DNA from: an uncultured Pseudodesulfovibrio sp.
GTDB taxonomy: Bacteria > Desulfobacterota > Desulfovibrionia > Desulfovibrionales > Desulfovibrionaceae
Direction: 5' to 3'
Length of the DNA stretch: 64,000 nucleotides
Assembly (NCBI RefSeq): GCF_963662885.1
Contig: NZ_OY760059.1
Coordinates: forward strand, 992,001 to 1,056,000
In this document: positions 8,743 to 17,512 of the stretch, one piece after another
How the letters are laid out: every line of letters begins with the position of its first letter
How positions within the stretch are numbered: position 1 is the first letter of the stretch
The notes under the pieces: generated by a model
Database searches by the model: none
Told to the model about the DNA's origin: nothing
The model's input: the letters and a program-made list of their open reading frames with translations, nothing else
Program-made: the position numbers and the translations under genes

Positions 8743-9849
8743 ATGCTCAGATATGCCATGATCGGTGGCGGCCCCGGCGCGTTCGTCGGGCAGGTGCATC
8801 GGCGGGCGCTGGCCCTGAACGGACAGGCCCGGCTGGTGGCCGGATGCTTTTCCCGTGATCTGGAGAAGAGCCGAGTGCTGGGCGCGGAACTCGGCCTGGA
8901 CGAGGACCGGGTCTACGCCACGCCCGAAGAGTTGGCCCGGCTCGAGGCCGGAGACATCGACTTCGCGGTGGTGGTCACCTCCAACGAGGCCCACTATCCC
9001 AACGTCAAGGCGTGCCTGCTCAGCGGCATAAACGTCATGTGCGACAAGCCGTTCACCCACACCTCGGCACAGGCCCGCGAACTGGTCGATCTGGCCCGCG
9101 AGCGGCGGCTGGTTCTGGGCGTGACCTACACCTACGCGGGCTATCCCATGGTCCGGCAGATGCGCGAGATGATCGCGCGGGGCGACGTAGGCGACATTCG
9201 TTTCATCAATTGCGAATACCCGCAGGGGTGGCTGGCCGAGCCGGTGGAGACCACGGGCCATATCCAGGCGTCCTGGCGGGCCGACCCCGAACGCAGTGGC
9301 GGGACCCTGTCCCTGGGCGACGTGGGCTCGCACATCGAGTACCTGGTGCCTCACGTCACCGGGCTGAGGCTGACCCGGCTGGCCGCCCGGCTGGATTCCC
9401 TGGTGGAGGGCCGGGTGCTGGACGACAACGGGACCATCCTGACCGAATACGATACCGGGGCGCGGGGCCTGTACTGGTACTCCCAGGCCGCCACCGGCGC
9501 GGTCAACGGGCTGAGGCTGCGCGTGTTCGGCGACCGGGGCGCGCTGGAGTGGTTCCAGGAAGACCCCGACCATCTGCGCTATACCCCGCTGAACGAGCCC
9601 GTCCGGATCATCACCCGCGGCACGCCGGACCTGACGCCGGGAGCCATGGGCTATTCCCACACCCCGGCCGGACACCCGGAGGGATGGCTGCTGGCGTTCG
9701 CCAACATCTATCATTCTTTTTGCGATACCCTGGCCGCCGGAGCGGCCGTGGATTTTCCGACCGGAGAGGACGGGCTGCGCGGCGTGCGTTTCATCGAGGC
9801 GTGTCTGGAGAGTTCCCGCAACAATACCGCCTGGGTGGAAATCGGGTAG
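8743..9849 (+). CDS. Gfo/Idh/MocA-family oxidoreductase
   Basis: This is an NAD(P)-dependent dehydrogenase of the glucose-fructose oxidoreductase/inositol dehydrogenase family. The start is the ATG at 8743 with AAGGAGG 6 bp upstream; the frame could extend to a TTG at 8713 without a ribosome site. The 368-residue protein begins with the dinucleotide motif MIGGGPGAFVG. It carries the family lysine in VMCDKPFTH, then GDVGDIRFINCEYPQG and LGDVGSHIEYL. The substrate cannot be read from the sequence; a sugar or inositol-like polyol is typical. Confidence 0.88.
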   Translation: MLRYAMIGGGPGAFVGQVHRRALALNGQARLVAGCFSRDLEKSRVLGAELGLDEDRVYATPEELARLEAGDIDFAVVVTSNEAHYPNVKACLLSGINVMCDKPFTHTSAQARELVDLARERRLVLGVTYTYAGYPMVRQMREMIARGDVGDIRFINCEYPQGWLAEPVETTGHIQASWRADPERSGGTLSLGDVGSHIEYLVPHVTGLRLTRLAARLDSLVEGRVLDDNGTILTEYDTGARGLYWYSQAATGAVNGLRLRVFGDRGALEWFQEDPDHLRYTPLNEPVRIITRGTPDLTPGAMGYSHTPAGHPEGWLLAFANIYHSFCDTLAAGAAVDFPTGEDGLRGVRFIEACLESSRNNTAWVEIG

Positions 9850-9910
9850 CAAGCGGACGGAGAGGGGCAGCACGATACGGAACCGCGCAGGCAGGCCCAC
9901 GGTCCGGCCA

Positions 9911-9939
9911 TTGACAGCCGGGGAACGCGCTCGTAGGTT
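9911..9939 (+). promoter_or_regulatory. Sigma-70-type promoter ending at the start codon
   Basis: TTGACA (9911-9916), a 17-bp spacer and TAGGTT (9934-9939) make a good promoter. The expected transcription start, 6-7 bp after the -10 box, falls on the ATG of the next gene at 9946. There is no ribosome site before that ATG and the TAG at 9934 blocks any earlier in-frame start. The transcript may be leaderless. Confidence 0.5.
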
Positions 9940-9945
9940 CGCACC

Positions 9946-11334
9946 ATGCCGCAATACGCCGAGTCCCTGACCGACGCCCACAGGGCGTTTCTGACCGATC
10001 TGTTTCCCGGAGACGGGTGCGTGCTCGATACCGAGCAACTCAACGCCTTTTCCACGGACGCCAGCCGCCTGCGCTCCATGCCGTGGGCCGTGGTCCGGCC
10101 CGAGACACGCGAGCAGGTGGCCGAACTGTTGCGCTGGGCCGACGCCGAGCGCATGCCTGTCTACCCGCGCGCCCGGGCCACCGGCCAGGTGGGCAACACC
10201 GTGCCGCTGCTGCACGGCGTGACCGTTTCCCTGCTGCGCATGAACCGCATCCTGGACATCGACGAGCGGGACTTCGCCGCCGAGGTGGAGCCCGGGGTGA
10301 TCACCTCGGACTTTCAGAAGGCGTGCGCCGCAAAGGGGCTGTTCTATCCCCCGGACCCGGCCAGCGTGAAGATCTCGACCATGGGCGGCAATATCTCCAC
10401 CTGCGCGGGCGGCCTGCGGGCCGTCAAATACGGCGTGACCCGCGACTGGGTGCTCGGCGTGGAGGCCGTGATCCCCGGCGGCAAGATCCTGACCATGGGC
10501 GGCCGGGCGCAGAAGGACGTGGTCGGCCTGGACCTGAAGCGACTGTTCGTGGGCGCGGACGGCAAGCTCGGGTTTATCACCCGGGCCACGGTCAAGCTCA
10601 TCCCCCTGCCCGAGGCCTCCAGTTCGGTGCTGGTGGGTTTCTCTGATTTGGATTCTTCCATGGACGGAGCCATGGCCGTGTTCGGGGCCGGGCTGCTGCC
10701 CTGTGCCTGCGAGTTCATGGACGCCACCACCATCCGGGCGGTGCGTCTGGGCGGCGACATCCCCCTTGCCGAAGACGCTCAGGCCGCATTGCTTTTCAAG
10801 TTCGACGGCACCCCCGAGGGCGTGGCCTCGGAGATCAAACGGCTCAAGGATGCGCTGGCCCCTGTGCGTCCGGTTTCCATCGAAGTGGGCGAGGGCGAGG
10901 CCGAAGAGGCTGTCTGGGCAGCGCGCCGGGAGATTTCGCCGGGTTCCTACCGCCTGCGGCCCAACAAGCTTTCCGAGGACCTGGCCGTGCCGCGCGGGCG
11001 GGTGCCCGAGCTGGTTAACATCGCCCAGAAGGCCGCGGCCGACGAAGGGCTGCACGTGCTCTGCTACGGACACCTGGGCGACGGCAACATCCACACCAAC
11101 ATCATGCACGATGCGGCCCGTCCGGAAGAGGTCGAGGCCGCCCACAGGGTCAAGGAGCGGCTGTTCCGGGCCGCCGTGGAGCTGGGCGGGACCATCTCCG
11201 GCGAGCACGGCACCGGCCTGACCAAGGCCTCCTTCGTGCCCGAACAGCTCGGCGAGGATCAACTCCATTACATGAACGCCGTGCGTCGCGTGTTCGACCC
11301 CAACGAGATCATGAACCCCGGCAAGGGGTGGTAG
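9946..11334 (+). CDS. FAD-linked 2-hydroxyacid dehydrogenase, GlcD/D-lactate dehydrogenase type
   Basis: This is the flavoprotein subunit of a glycolate/D-lactate type dehydrogenase that passes electrons to an iron-sulfur partner. The 462-residue protein has the PCMH FAD domain (VVRPETREQVAELLRWA, DPASVKISTMGGNIST, GADGKLGFITRAT). Its C-terminal FAD-oxidase domain has CYGHLGDGNIHTNIMH and ISGEHGTGLTKA. The next gene, 8 bp downstream, encodes the cognate iron-sulfur subunit. In sulfate reducers such pairs are used for lactate oxidation, but no lactate permease lies nearby, so the exact 2-hydroxyacid is open. Confidence 0.88.
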   Translation: MPQYAESLTDAHRAFLTDLFPGDGCVLDTEQLNAFSTDASRLRSMPWAVVRPETREQVAELLRWADAERMPVYPRARATGQVGNTVPLLHGVTVSLLRMNRILDIDERDFAAEVEPGVITSDFQKACAAKGLFYPPDPASVKISTMGGNISTCAGGLRAVKYGVTRDWVLGVEAVIPGGKILTMGGRAQKDVVGLDLKRLFVGADGKLGFITRATVKLIPLPEASSSVLVGFSDLDSSMDGAMAVFGAGLLPCACEFMDATTIRAVRLGGDIPLAEDAQAALLFKFDGTPEGVASEIKRLKDALAPVRPVSIEVGEGEAEEAVWAARREISPGSYRLRPNKLSEDLAVPRGRVPELVNIAQKAAADEGLHVLCYGHLGDGNIHTNIMHDAARPEEVEAAHRVKERLFRAAVELGGTISGEHGTGLTKASFVPEQLGEDQLHYMNAVRRVFDPNEIMNPGKGW

Positions 11335-11342
11335 GCGGGGAT

Positions 11343-12485
11343 ATGTCCGAACGCATCGCCGAACACGTTTCCAACTGCATCATGTGCGGCAAGTGCCTGC
11401 AGGCCTGCCCGTTGCTCAAGGCCACCGGGCGCGAGGAGCTCGGGCCGCGCTCCAAGTCCGACCTCTGCCGTGTGCTGGCCGAGGACCCGGGCAAGCTGTC
11501 CGAGATCGAAGCCGCCCGGCTTGCCGGACTCTGCATGGGCTGCGGTAGGTGCCGCGAGGTCTGCTCCCAGGGCCAGGACGTGCCCGGCCTGGTGGCCGCG
11601 TTGCGCGCCGCGCACCCGAATTTCAAGTCCTGGCTGTGGAAGACCTGGCTGACCCGCGCCCGCCAGCTCTGGTCGCCGAGCGCCAAGGCCGCAGGGCTGG
11701 TGCCCGAACGGTTTCGCACCGAGAAGCTCGGCCCCATGCTCAAGATGCTCGCGGGCATGTCCGGCGGGCCGGGGCTCGATCCTTTCCTGACGCCGACCTC
11801 CTTCCCCGACACCCTTCGCGGCGAAAAACTGCTCCTGTTCGCGGGCTGCACAGCCAACTTCGTCCAGGGGCGGTGGCTCATGGCCGCACTCAGGCTGCTC
11901 GACGGCCTGGGCGCCGAGGTCCTGCCCGGCGACTTCGTCTGCTGCGGCTCGGGCCTCAAGGGGGCCGGGTTCGTCGAAGAGTCCACGGCCATGGCCGAGC
12001 GCAACGTGGCGGTCTGGCGCAGGGCGGGTCGCCCGCGCATCGCCGTGTTCTGCGCCTCCTGTCTGGCTGGGCTGCGTGCCTACGACTGTTTCGAGTCCGA
12101 AGCCGAGTCCGCACAATGGGCGGATTCCCTACTGCCCCTGTCGGTTGCTGTACGCGGTATCGAATTCGTGATATCCGGCAACGTGCCGGAACGGTTGGGA
12201 TATCACCATCCATGCCATGCCGGGGCAGAGGATCCGGACCGGGACTTCCTGCGGGCAGTCCTGGGCGACCGGCTCAGCAAGGTCACGGACGAGCAATGCT
12301 GCGGCTTCGGCGGGATCATGCGTCTGGCTGCGCCCGGCCTGACCGAGCCCGTCAACCGGCAATGCTGGGACGCGCTCAAGGGGGCGGACACGGTCCTTTC
12401 GGGCTGTTCCGCCTGTCTGGCTCAACTCTCGGCCACCGCGCCCGAGGGAGTGGAGGTGGGCCACTGGCTTGAAACCATAAGGTAG
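11343..12485 (+). CDS. Iron-sulfur subunit with two CCG domains (GlcF/LldE-like)
   Basis: This is the electron-transfer partner of the preceding flavoprotein. The 380-residue product starts at the ATG at 11343; the longer frame would overlap the end of the flavoprotein gene. It carries two 4Fe-4S motifs, Cys12-15-18-22 (CIMCGKCLQACP) and Cys64-67-70-74 (CMGCGRCREVC). Two cysteine-rich CCG domains follow, centred on FVCCGSG and EQCCGFGG, like those of heterodisulfide reductase HdrB and GlcF. Electrons probably go on to menaquinone, whose synthesis genes are in this window, but that route is inferred. Confidence 0.9.
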   Translation: MSERIAEHVSNCIMCGKCLQACPLLKATGREELGPRSKSDLCRVLAEDPGKLSEIEAARLAGLCMGCGRCREVCSQGQDVPGLVAALRAAHPNFKSWLWKTWLTRARQLWSPSAKAAGLVPERFRTEKLGPMLKMLAGMSGGPGLDPFLTPTSFPDTLRGEKLLLFAGCTANFVQGRWLMAALRLLDGLGAEVLPGDFVCCGSGLKGAGFVEESTAMAERNVAVWRRAGRPRIAVFCASCLAGLRAYDCFESEAESAQWADSLLPLSVAVRGIEFVISGNVPERLGYHHPCHAGAEDPDRDFLRAVLGDRLSKVTDEQCCGFGGIMRLAAPGLTEPVNRQCWDALKGADTVLSGCSACLAQLSATAPEGVEVGHWLETIR

Positions 12486-12491
12486 GTACGC

Positions 12492-13391
12492 ATGTCGGAC
12501 AAGATTTCGTCGGTGGCGGTGGTCAAGCAGGCCGTGGCCCTGAGTTGGAGACGGAAGTGGACGTTCCTGGGGCTGCTCCTGGTCGGCGTGGTGCCTTCGG
12601 TGGTGGCCATGGGGGGGGTGGCCGTCACGCGGTCCCAGAGCGGCGCGGCATTTCTCCTGGCATTTTGCGTGCACATACTGGGCATGCTGTTTCTGGTGAC
12701 CGCCTCCAACCATTTGGCCGTAACCATGCAGCGGGGCCGGGCTGCGGTCCTGCCCAGGCCTGTTTGGGCTGCCATGGGTCGGGTCTTTGTCCGGGGGCTG
12801 ATCATCGTGGCCCTGCTCTTTGCGGTCATGTTCGTTTTCATGACCCCCATCGGGGTATTGATCTACATGTATTCCCCGCAAGGCGGCGGGGCGTCCTTGT
12901 CGCTGCTGCCCCTCCTGCTGATTGTCTGCCTGGTCGTCCTCTGCTACGCCATAGTCATGGCTATCATGCTGCGCCTCGGGATAATGATCCCAGCGGCGGC
13001 CGTAGGCGTCGTGGTCAAGGTGCGCGAGGCCCTGGCCCTGACCCGGGGCCATTCCTGGCGCATGTTCTGGGCCATGATGCTGGTCGCTTTGCCGGTTACC
13101 GTCATTGGCGGAATATTCCAGGGGGTCATCGCCTTTTCCGTAACAGGAGGCGGGGCCGGGGCGGGATTGGCCATAGCCGCGCTCTTTCTGCTCGCCCTGA
13201 ATCTGTTTTCCTGGATCGTCATGCTGGTTTTGAACGCGGTCTGGTACGAGCGGTTGCGTCTGCTCGCATCAGGCCCCGGAGCCGGTCCCGGCAACAGCTT
13301 TGACTTCGAGCCCGCAACCTCCCCGGCAGGCCCCGCCGACCCGCGCGCCGGTTCGGGGGTGGGGCCGTATGCGGATTTGCCCGGGGAGTAA
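12492..13391 (+). CDS. Polytopic inner-membrane protein, unknown
   Basis: The 299-residue protein has about six hydrophobic segments, near residues 22-45, 53-75, 100-125, 135-160, 195-220 and 230-255. A proline- and glycine-rich cytoplasmic-looking tail covers residues 265-299. The central part VVVKVREALALTRGHSWRMF resembles the 'glycerophosphoryl diester phosphodiesterase membrane domain'/DUF-type proteins that surround small solute channels, but I cannot assign it. The start is 7 bp after the iron-sulfur gene with AAGGTAGG before it, so it may be co-transcribed. Confidence 0.7.
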   Translation: MSDKISSVAVVKQAVALSWRRKWTFLGLLLVGVVPSVVAMGGVAVTRSQSGAAFLLAFCVHILGMLFLVTASNHLAVTMQRGRAAVLPRPVWAAMGRVFVRGLIIVALLFAVMFVFMTPIGVLIYMYSPQGGGASLSLLPLLLIVCLVVLCYAIVMAIMLRLGIMIPAAAVGVVVKVREALALTRGHSWRMFWAMMLVALPVTVIGGIFQGVIAFSVTGGGAGAGLAIAALFLLALNLFSWIVMLVLNAVWYERLRLLASGPGAGPGNSFDFEPATSPAGPADPRAGSGVGPYADLPGE

Positions 13392-13538
13392 TCGCGTATT
13401 TCCCGTGAGGGGCCGTGGCCGCTTTCGGGCAGCCATTTGTTTATCCCGGCCGTTCCCGTTCCTGTCCCTTTTACGCCCGGCCCGCTTTGTGCTATCCCTT
13501 GTTTCCGCCCGGATCGGGGCTGTCACACGATTGTCGCG

Positions 13539-13566
13539 TTGACTTTCCGGTTTCCGACGTTATCTT
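13539..13566 (+). promoter_or_regulatory. Promoter for secA
   Basis: TTGACT (13539-13544), a 16-bp spacer and TATCTT (13561-13566) lie 61 bp before the secA start. The rest of the 235-bp spacer after the membrane-protein gene shows no other clear element. Confidence 0.5.
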
Positions 13567-13626
13567 GCACTACAGCGTTCGCGGCCGCGCACCCTGGCCG
13601 CCAAAGATTTTCTGGAGAACCCATAC

Positions 13627-16173
13627 ATGCTCAAAAAGATCTTCGGTTCCAAGAACGACCGATACCTGAAGAAACTCAAGCCGATCATCGCGCAGATCAA
13701 TGCGCTCGAACCGGAGATGGAAGCGCTGGCCGACAGCGACTTCCCGGTCAAGATCGCGGCCTGGAAAGGGCAGGTGGCCGCGGGCGAGAAGACCCTGGAC
13801 GACCTGTTGCCCGAGTGTTTCGCCCTGGTCCGCGAGGCGGGCAAACGCGCCTTCGACCCGCCCATGCGCCACTTCGACGTGCAGCTCATCGGCGGTATCG
13901 TCCTGCACCAGGGCAAGATTTCGGAGATGAAGACCGGTGAGGGCAAGACGCTCGTCGCCACTCTGGCAGTGGTCCTCAACGCCCTGTCCGGCAAGGGCGT
14001 GCACGTGGTCACGGTCAACGATTACCTGGCCTCGCGCGACGCCGAGTGGATGGGCCAGCTCTACAATTTCCTCGGTCTGACCTACGGCGTCATCGTCCAC
14101 GGCCTGACCGACCAGGAACGCCAGGTAGCTTACGCGGCCGACATCACCTACGGAACGAACAACGAGTTCGGTTTCGACTACCTGCGCGACAACATGAAAT
14201 TCTACAAGGAGCAGCTGGTCCAGCGGGCGCTCAACTTCGCCATCGTGGATGAGGTTGACTCCATCCTCATCGACGAGGCGCGGACCCCGCTGATCATCTC
14301 CGGCCCGGGCGAGAAGTCGTCGGGCCTGTACCGCCGCGTGGACTCCATCGTGCCCAAGCTGGTCAAGTCCAGCCCCATGGACCCCGAGGACAAGGAGGCC
14401 GTTCCCGACGGCGACTTCGTCCTGGACGAGAAGACCAAGTCCATCACCCTGACCGATGCGGGCGTGGAGAAGATCGAGGGGCTGCTCGACGTGGACAACC
14501 TGTTCGATCCGCAGAACATCGCCCTGCAGCACCATGTGCTCCAGGCGGTCAAGGCGCACCACTGCTTCATCAAGGACGTGGAATACATCGTCAAGGACGA
14601 CCAGGTCGTGCTGGTCGATGAGTTCACCGGCCGCCTCATGCCGGGCCGCCGCCTGTCCGACGGGCTGCACCAGGCCATCGAGGCCAAGGAGAACGTCAAG
14701 GTCGAGGCCGAGAACCAGACGCTGGCCTCCATCACCTTCCAGAACTTTTTCCGCATGTACGACAAACTGGCGGGCATGACCGGTACGGCCGACACCGAGT
14801 CGGTCGAGTTCCAGCAGATCTACGGACTGGACGTCATCGTCATCCCGACCAACATGCCCATGGTCCGCAAGGACAACCCGGACTCCATCTACAAGACCCA
14901 GGAAGAGAAGTACAAGGCCATCGCCGCGGACATCGAGGAATGCTACCGGACCGGCCAGCCCACCCTGGTGGGTACGGTCTCCATCGAAAAGTCCGAGCTG
15001 CTCTCCAACCTGCTGAAAAAACGCAAGGTCCCGCACAACGTGCTCAACGCCAAGCAGCATGAGCGCGAGGCCGAGATCGTTCTGGAAGCGGGCCACAAGG
15101 GCAAGGTGACCATCGCCACCAACATGGCCGGTCGCGGTACCGACATCAAGCTGGGCGAGGGCGTCCGCGAACTGGGCGGCCTGCACATCATCGGCACCGA
15201 GCGCCACGAGTCCCGGCGTATCGACAACCAGTTGCGCGGCCGCGCGGGCCGTCAGGGCGACCCGGGCTCGTCCCGCTTCTACCTGGCGCTAGACGACGAC
15301 CTCATGCGCCTGTTCGGCTCGGACCGCCTCAAGGGCATCATGGAGAAGCTCGGCCTCGAGGACGGCATGGCCATCGAGAACAAGATGGTCAGCAACGCCA
15401 TCGAGAAATCCCAGACCCGCGTGGAAGGCCACCACTACGAAATCCGCAAGCAGCTGCTCGAATACGACGACGTCATGAACCAGCAGCGCGAGGCCATCTA
15501 CGGCCTGCGTCGCGAACTCATGGAGTCCAAGGAAGTCGAGCCCATCGCCACGGAATACGCCCAGGATCTCCTGGAGGAAATCCTCGAGCCCGCCCTGGAC
15601 GTCAAGGGCGGCGCGGACAAGGAGACCGTGGAATCCGTCCGGGCGCGCCTGGAAGAAGTCTTCAACTTCGAACGGTTCCCGGACTGGGGCAAATCCGGCC
15701 TGCCCGACATGGAACAGGCCCACAAATGGGTGGAGGACATCTTCGCCTATCTGCGCGCCTCAACCACCGACCACTACCAGGAAATCCTGCGTTACTTCCT
15801 GCTCGACTCCCTGGACCGCAACTGGAAGGAGCACCTGCTCAACATGGACCACCTGCGCGACGGCATCGGCCTGCGCGGGTACGGCCAGAAAGACCCCAAG
15901 CAGGAGTACAAGCGCGAAGGTTTCGAGCTCTTCTCCGAGTTGATCTACACCATCAAGGAGAACGCCCTGCGTTCCTTCTCCCACCTGCGCATCCAGGCCG
16001 AGGTCAAGGACGATGAGTTCAAGCACGAGGAGACGGACGACCTCCAGTACACGGACAGCGAGTCCGCCGGTGAGAAGAAGCCCGCCACGGTGCGCAAGGA
16101 CGCCAAGGTCTCGCGCAACGCTCTGTGCCCCTGCGGCAGCGGGAAGAAATACAAGAAGTGCTGCGGAGCCTAA
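13627..16173 (+). CDS. secA: Preprotein translocase ATPase SecA
   Basis: SecA drives protein export through SecYEG by ATP hydrolysis. The 848-residue protein is full length. Walker A is MKTGEGKTLV at residues 101-110, and the DEAD-type box is in FAIVDEVDSILIDEARTP. The second nucleotide domain has TNMAGRGTDIKL and QLRGRAGRQGDPGSS. The C-terminus ends in the zinc-binding SEC-C motif CPCGSGKKYKKCCG, which contacts SecB or ribosomes in other bacteria. The gene has CTGGAGA before the ATG, its own promoter and a terminator, so it is probably monocistronic. Confidence 0.98.
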   Translation: MLKKIFGSKNDRYLKKLKPIIAQINALEPEMEALADSDFPVKIAAWKGQVAAGEKTLDDLLPECFALVREAGKRAFDPPMRHFDVQLIGGIVLHQGKISEMKTGEGKTLVATLAVVLNALSGKGVHVVTVNDYLASRDAEWMGQLYNFLGLTYGVIVHGLTDQERQVAYAADITYGTNNEFGFDYLRDNMKFYKEQLVQRALNFAIVDEVDSILIDEARTPLIISGPGEKSSGLYRRVDSIVPKLVKSSPMDPEDKEAVPDGDFVLDEKTKSITLTDAGVEKIEGLLDVDNLFDPQNIALQHHVLQAVKAHHCFIKDVEYIVKDDQVVLVDEFTGRLMPGRRLSDGLHQAIEAKENVKVEAENQTLASITFQNFFRMYDKLAGMTGTADTESVEFQQIYGLDVIVIPTNMPMVRKDNPDSIYKTQEEKYKAIAADIEECYRTGQPTLVGTVSIEKSELLSNLLKKRKVPHNVLNAKQHEREAEIVLEAGHKGKVTIATNMAGRGTDIKLGEGVRELGGLHIIGTERHESRRIDNQLRGRAGRQGDPGSSRFYLALDDDLMRLFGSDRLKGIMEKLGLEDGMAIENKMVSNAIEKSQTRVEGHHYEIRKQLLEYDDVMNQQREAIYGLRRELMESKEVEPIATEYAQDLLEEILEPALDVKGGADKETVESVRARLEEVFNFERFPDWGKSGLPDMEQAHKWVEDIFAYLRASTTDHYQEILRYFLLDSLDRNWKEHLLNMDHLRDGIGLRGYGQKDPKQEYKREGFELFSELIYTIKENALRSFSHLRIQAEVKDDEFKHEETDDLQYTDSESAGEKKPATVRKDAKVSRNALCPCGSGKKYKKCCGA

Positions 16174-16195
16174 TGCGCCGTTTGAAAGCCGTTTC

Positions 16196-16237
16196 AGGCC
16201 CGGTCCGACTCAGGTCGGACCGGGCCTTTTTCGTTTT
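16196..16237 (+). terminator. Terminator after secA
   Basis: A perfect 14-bp stem (16196-16209 with 16214-16227, loop TCAG) is followed by TTTTTCGTTTTT. It ends 56 bp before the start of the outer-membrane protein gene. Confidence 0.9.
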
Positions 16238-16292
16238 TCGGCACAAGGCGGCGGTATTGCCAACCCTGAAACAGCGGTGTATTTCCGGTCAC

Positions 16293-17237
16293 ATGTTCCG
16301 CGTTTTCGCCATATCGATCGTCCTGGTTGTCGCCCTGGTCGCCCATGCCCCCCATGTCTGGGCCGAATCGAACGTGTCCATGGGCAACGAACCCGGCTTT
16401 CTGGTGGCCGCGCCGACCAACGTGAACAAGGACCTGCAGTTGCAGAGCGGCCTTGGACACGTGGCCCAGGCGGACTTCACCAACGGCCTGGGCAGCGTCA
16501 GCGTGACCCGCGCCTCCCTGTCCGCCGACTATTCCATCTTCCACCTGTCCTACGACATCGACTACTTCAAATGGTCCGGCAAGGACGCACTGGGGCGCCG
16601 CTTCGGTACGGGCGGGGGGCTCGAACCCTGGGGGACGCTGCAGGACATCACCCTGAGAACCAGGCTGCTGAACAATCAGCTCACGGACAAATGGCGGTAT
16701 TGGGTGAACGCGGAGGTGAACGCCTCCTACGAAATGGTCGCCCCCGGCGCCATCGGCGTGGGCGTGGACGGCGGTGTGGCCTATGATTTCTGGGACGGTT
16801 GGATGCTCGGGCTGACCGGCAGAACCGTGGCCCTGTCGCCTTTGAGCAGCGACCTGTTCGGTGATGTGGAGTTGGGGCTGGCCGTGGCCGTGTCGCAGAA
16901 GACTCTGCGCAAGACGCTGCAGTCCTTCGGGCTGCTGCAGGATGCCAAGCCCGGTTCGGATCACTTTGCCCTGAATTTCGCCCTGTTCACCCAGGAGAAG
17001 ACCTACGGGCTGGCCCCGGACAACGAGATCTACAACAGCGGCTATCTCAGCGTGGTTCGCTCCAAGGTCGGGCTCTACCTGGACTACATGCCGAACAAGG
17101 CGCTGACCTTCAGCATCGGGCCGGAATACCACTACAATCGGAAGTACAAGCTGTACAACAAGGCGGGCTCGTACAAATCGTCCCACGACCTGGACAACGC
17201 CGTTGGCGGTTTCGCCCGGCTACTCTGGCGGTTCTGA
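16293..17237 (+). CDS. Outer-membrane beta-barrel protein, unknown
   Basis: The 314-residue product starts at the ATG at 16293; frames extending upstream run through the secA terminator and are rejected. Residues 1-24 are a signal peptide ending HVWA/ES. The mature protein alternates hydrophobic and polar residues in short strands and ends in Phe (FARLLWRF), the signature expected for BAM-assembled barrels. Several aromatic-rich strands are visible, such as FHLSYDIDYFKW and LYLDYMPNKALTFSIGPEYHY. Function and specificity are unknown. It has no strong ribosome site. Confidence 0.7.
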   Translation: MFRVFAISIVLVVALVAHAPHVWAESNVSMGNEPGFLVAAPTNVNKDLQLQSGLGHVAQADFTNGLGSVSVTRASLSADYSIFHLSYDIDYFKWSGKDALGRRFGTGGGLEPWGTLQDITLRTRLLNNQLTDKWRYWVNAEVNASYEMVAPGAIGVGVDGGVAYDFWDGWMLGLTGRTVALSPLSSDLFGDVELGLAVAVSQKTLRKTLQSFGLLQDAKPGSDHFALNFALFTQEKTYGLAPDNEIYNSGYLSVVRSKVGLYLDYMPNKALTFSIGPEYHYNRKYKLYNKAGSYKSSHDLDNAVGGFARLLWRF

Positions 17238-17247
17238 TACCGGGAGA

Positions 17248-17499
17248 CTAGTCCTGGCTGACGAGCTGTTCGTTGCCCACGGTGGTCATGCGCCAGCGGG
17301 CCGCGTCGGTGCCACCGCCGCTCAGGACCTTGCAGGCCAGTTCCCAGATCTCGTCCATCTCGTCGGGAGCGAGCGCGTAGCCCCGGCCACGCACAAAGGA
17401 TTCAAGGGCGGGCCGGTCCTTGAGGGTCATGGCCTCCTGGATCAGGTCCGGATTGGACATGGCGTCGCCCATCAGGCGCGATAATTCATCCCTGCTCAT
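17248..17499 (-). CDS. Nif11-like leader-peptide family protein (possible RiPP precursor)
   Basis: The protein has 83 residues with an excellent ribosome site (AAGGAGACAAGA ATG). Residues 1-52 follow the Nif11/nitrile-hydratase-type leader pattern: MSRDELSRLMGDAMSNPDL, then LESFVRGRGYALAPDEMDEI. This leader helix is followed by a Gly-Gly-Gly at residues 61-63 (KVLSGGG) and a short polar tail of 20 residues. That is the layout of double-glycine-cleaved peptide precursors, with one Cys just before the glycines. No modification enzyme or peptidase-transporter is adjacent. The creA gene is 13 bp upstream on the same strand, so the two may share a transcript. Family assignment is from pattern only. 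Confidence 0.65.
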   Translation of the reverse strand: MSRDELSRLMGDAMSNPDLIQEAMTLKDRPALESFVRGRGYALAPDEMDEIWELACKVLSGGGTDAARWRMTTVGNEQLVSQD

Positions 17500-17512
17500 T
17501 CTTGTCTCCTTG

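Noticed and set aside
9946..12485. Assigning the FAD/iron-sulfur pair firmly as lactate dehydrogenase
   Set aside because: No lactate permease, phosphate acetyltransferase or acetate kinase is nearby, so the substrate remains open among 2-hydroxyacids.
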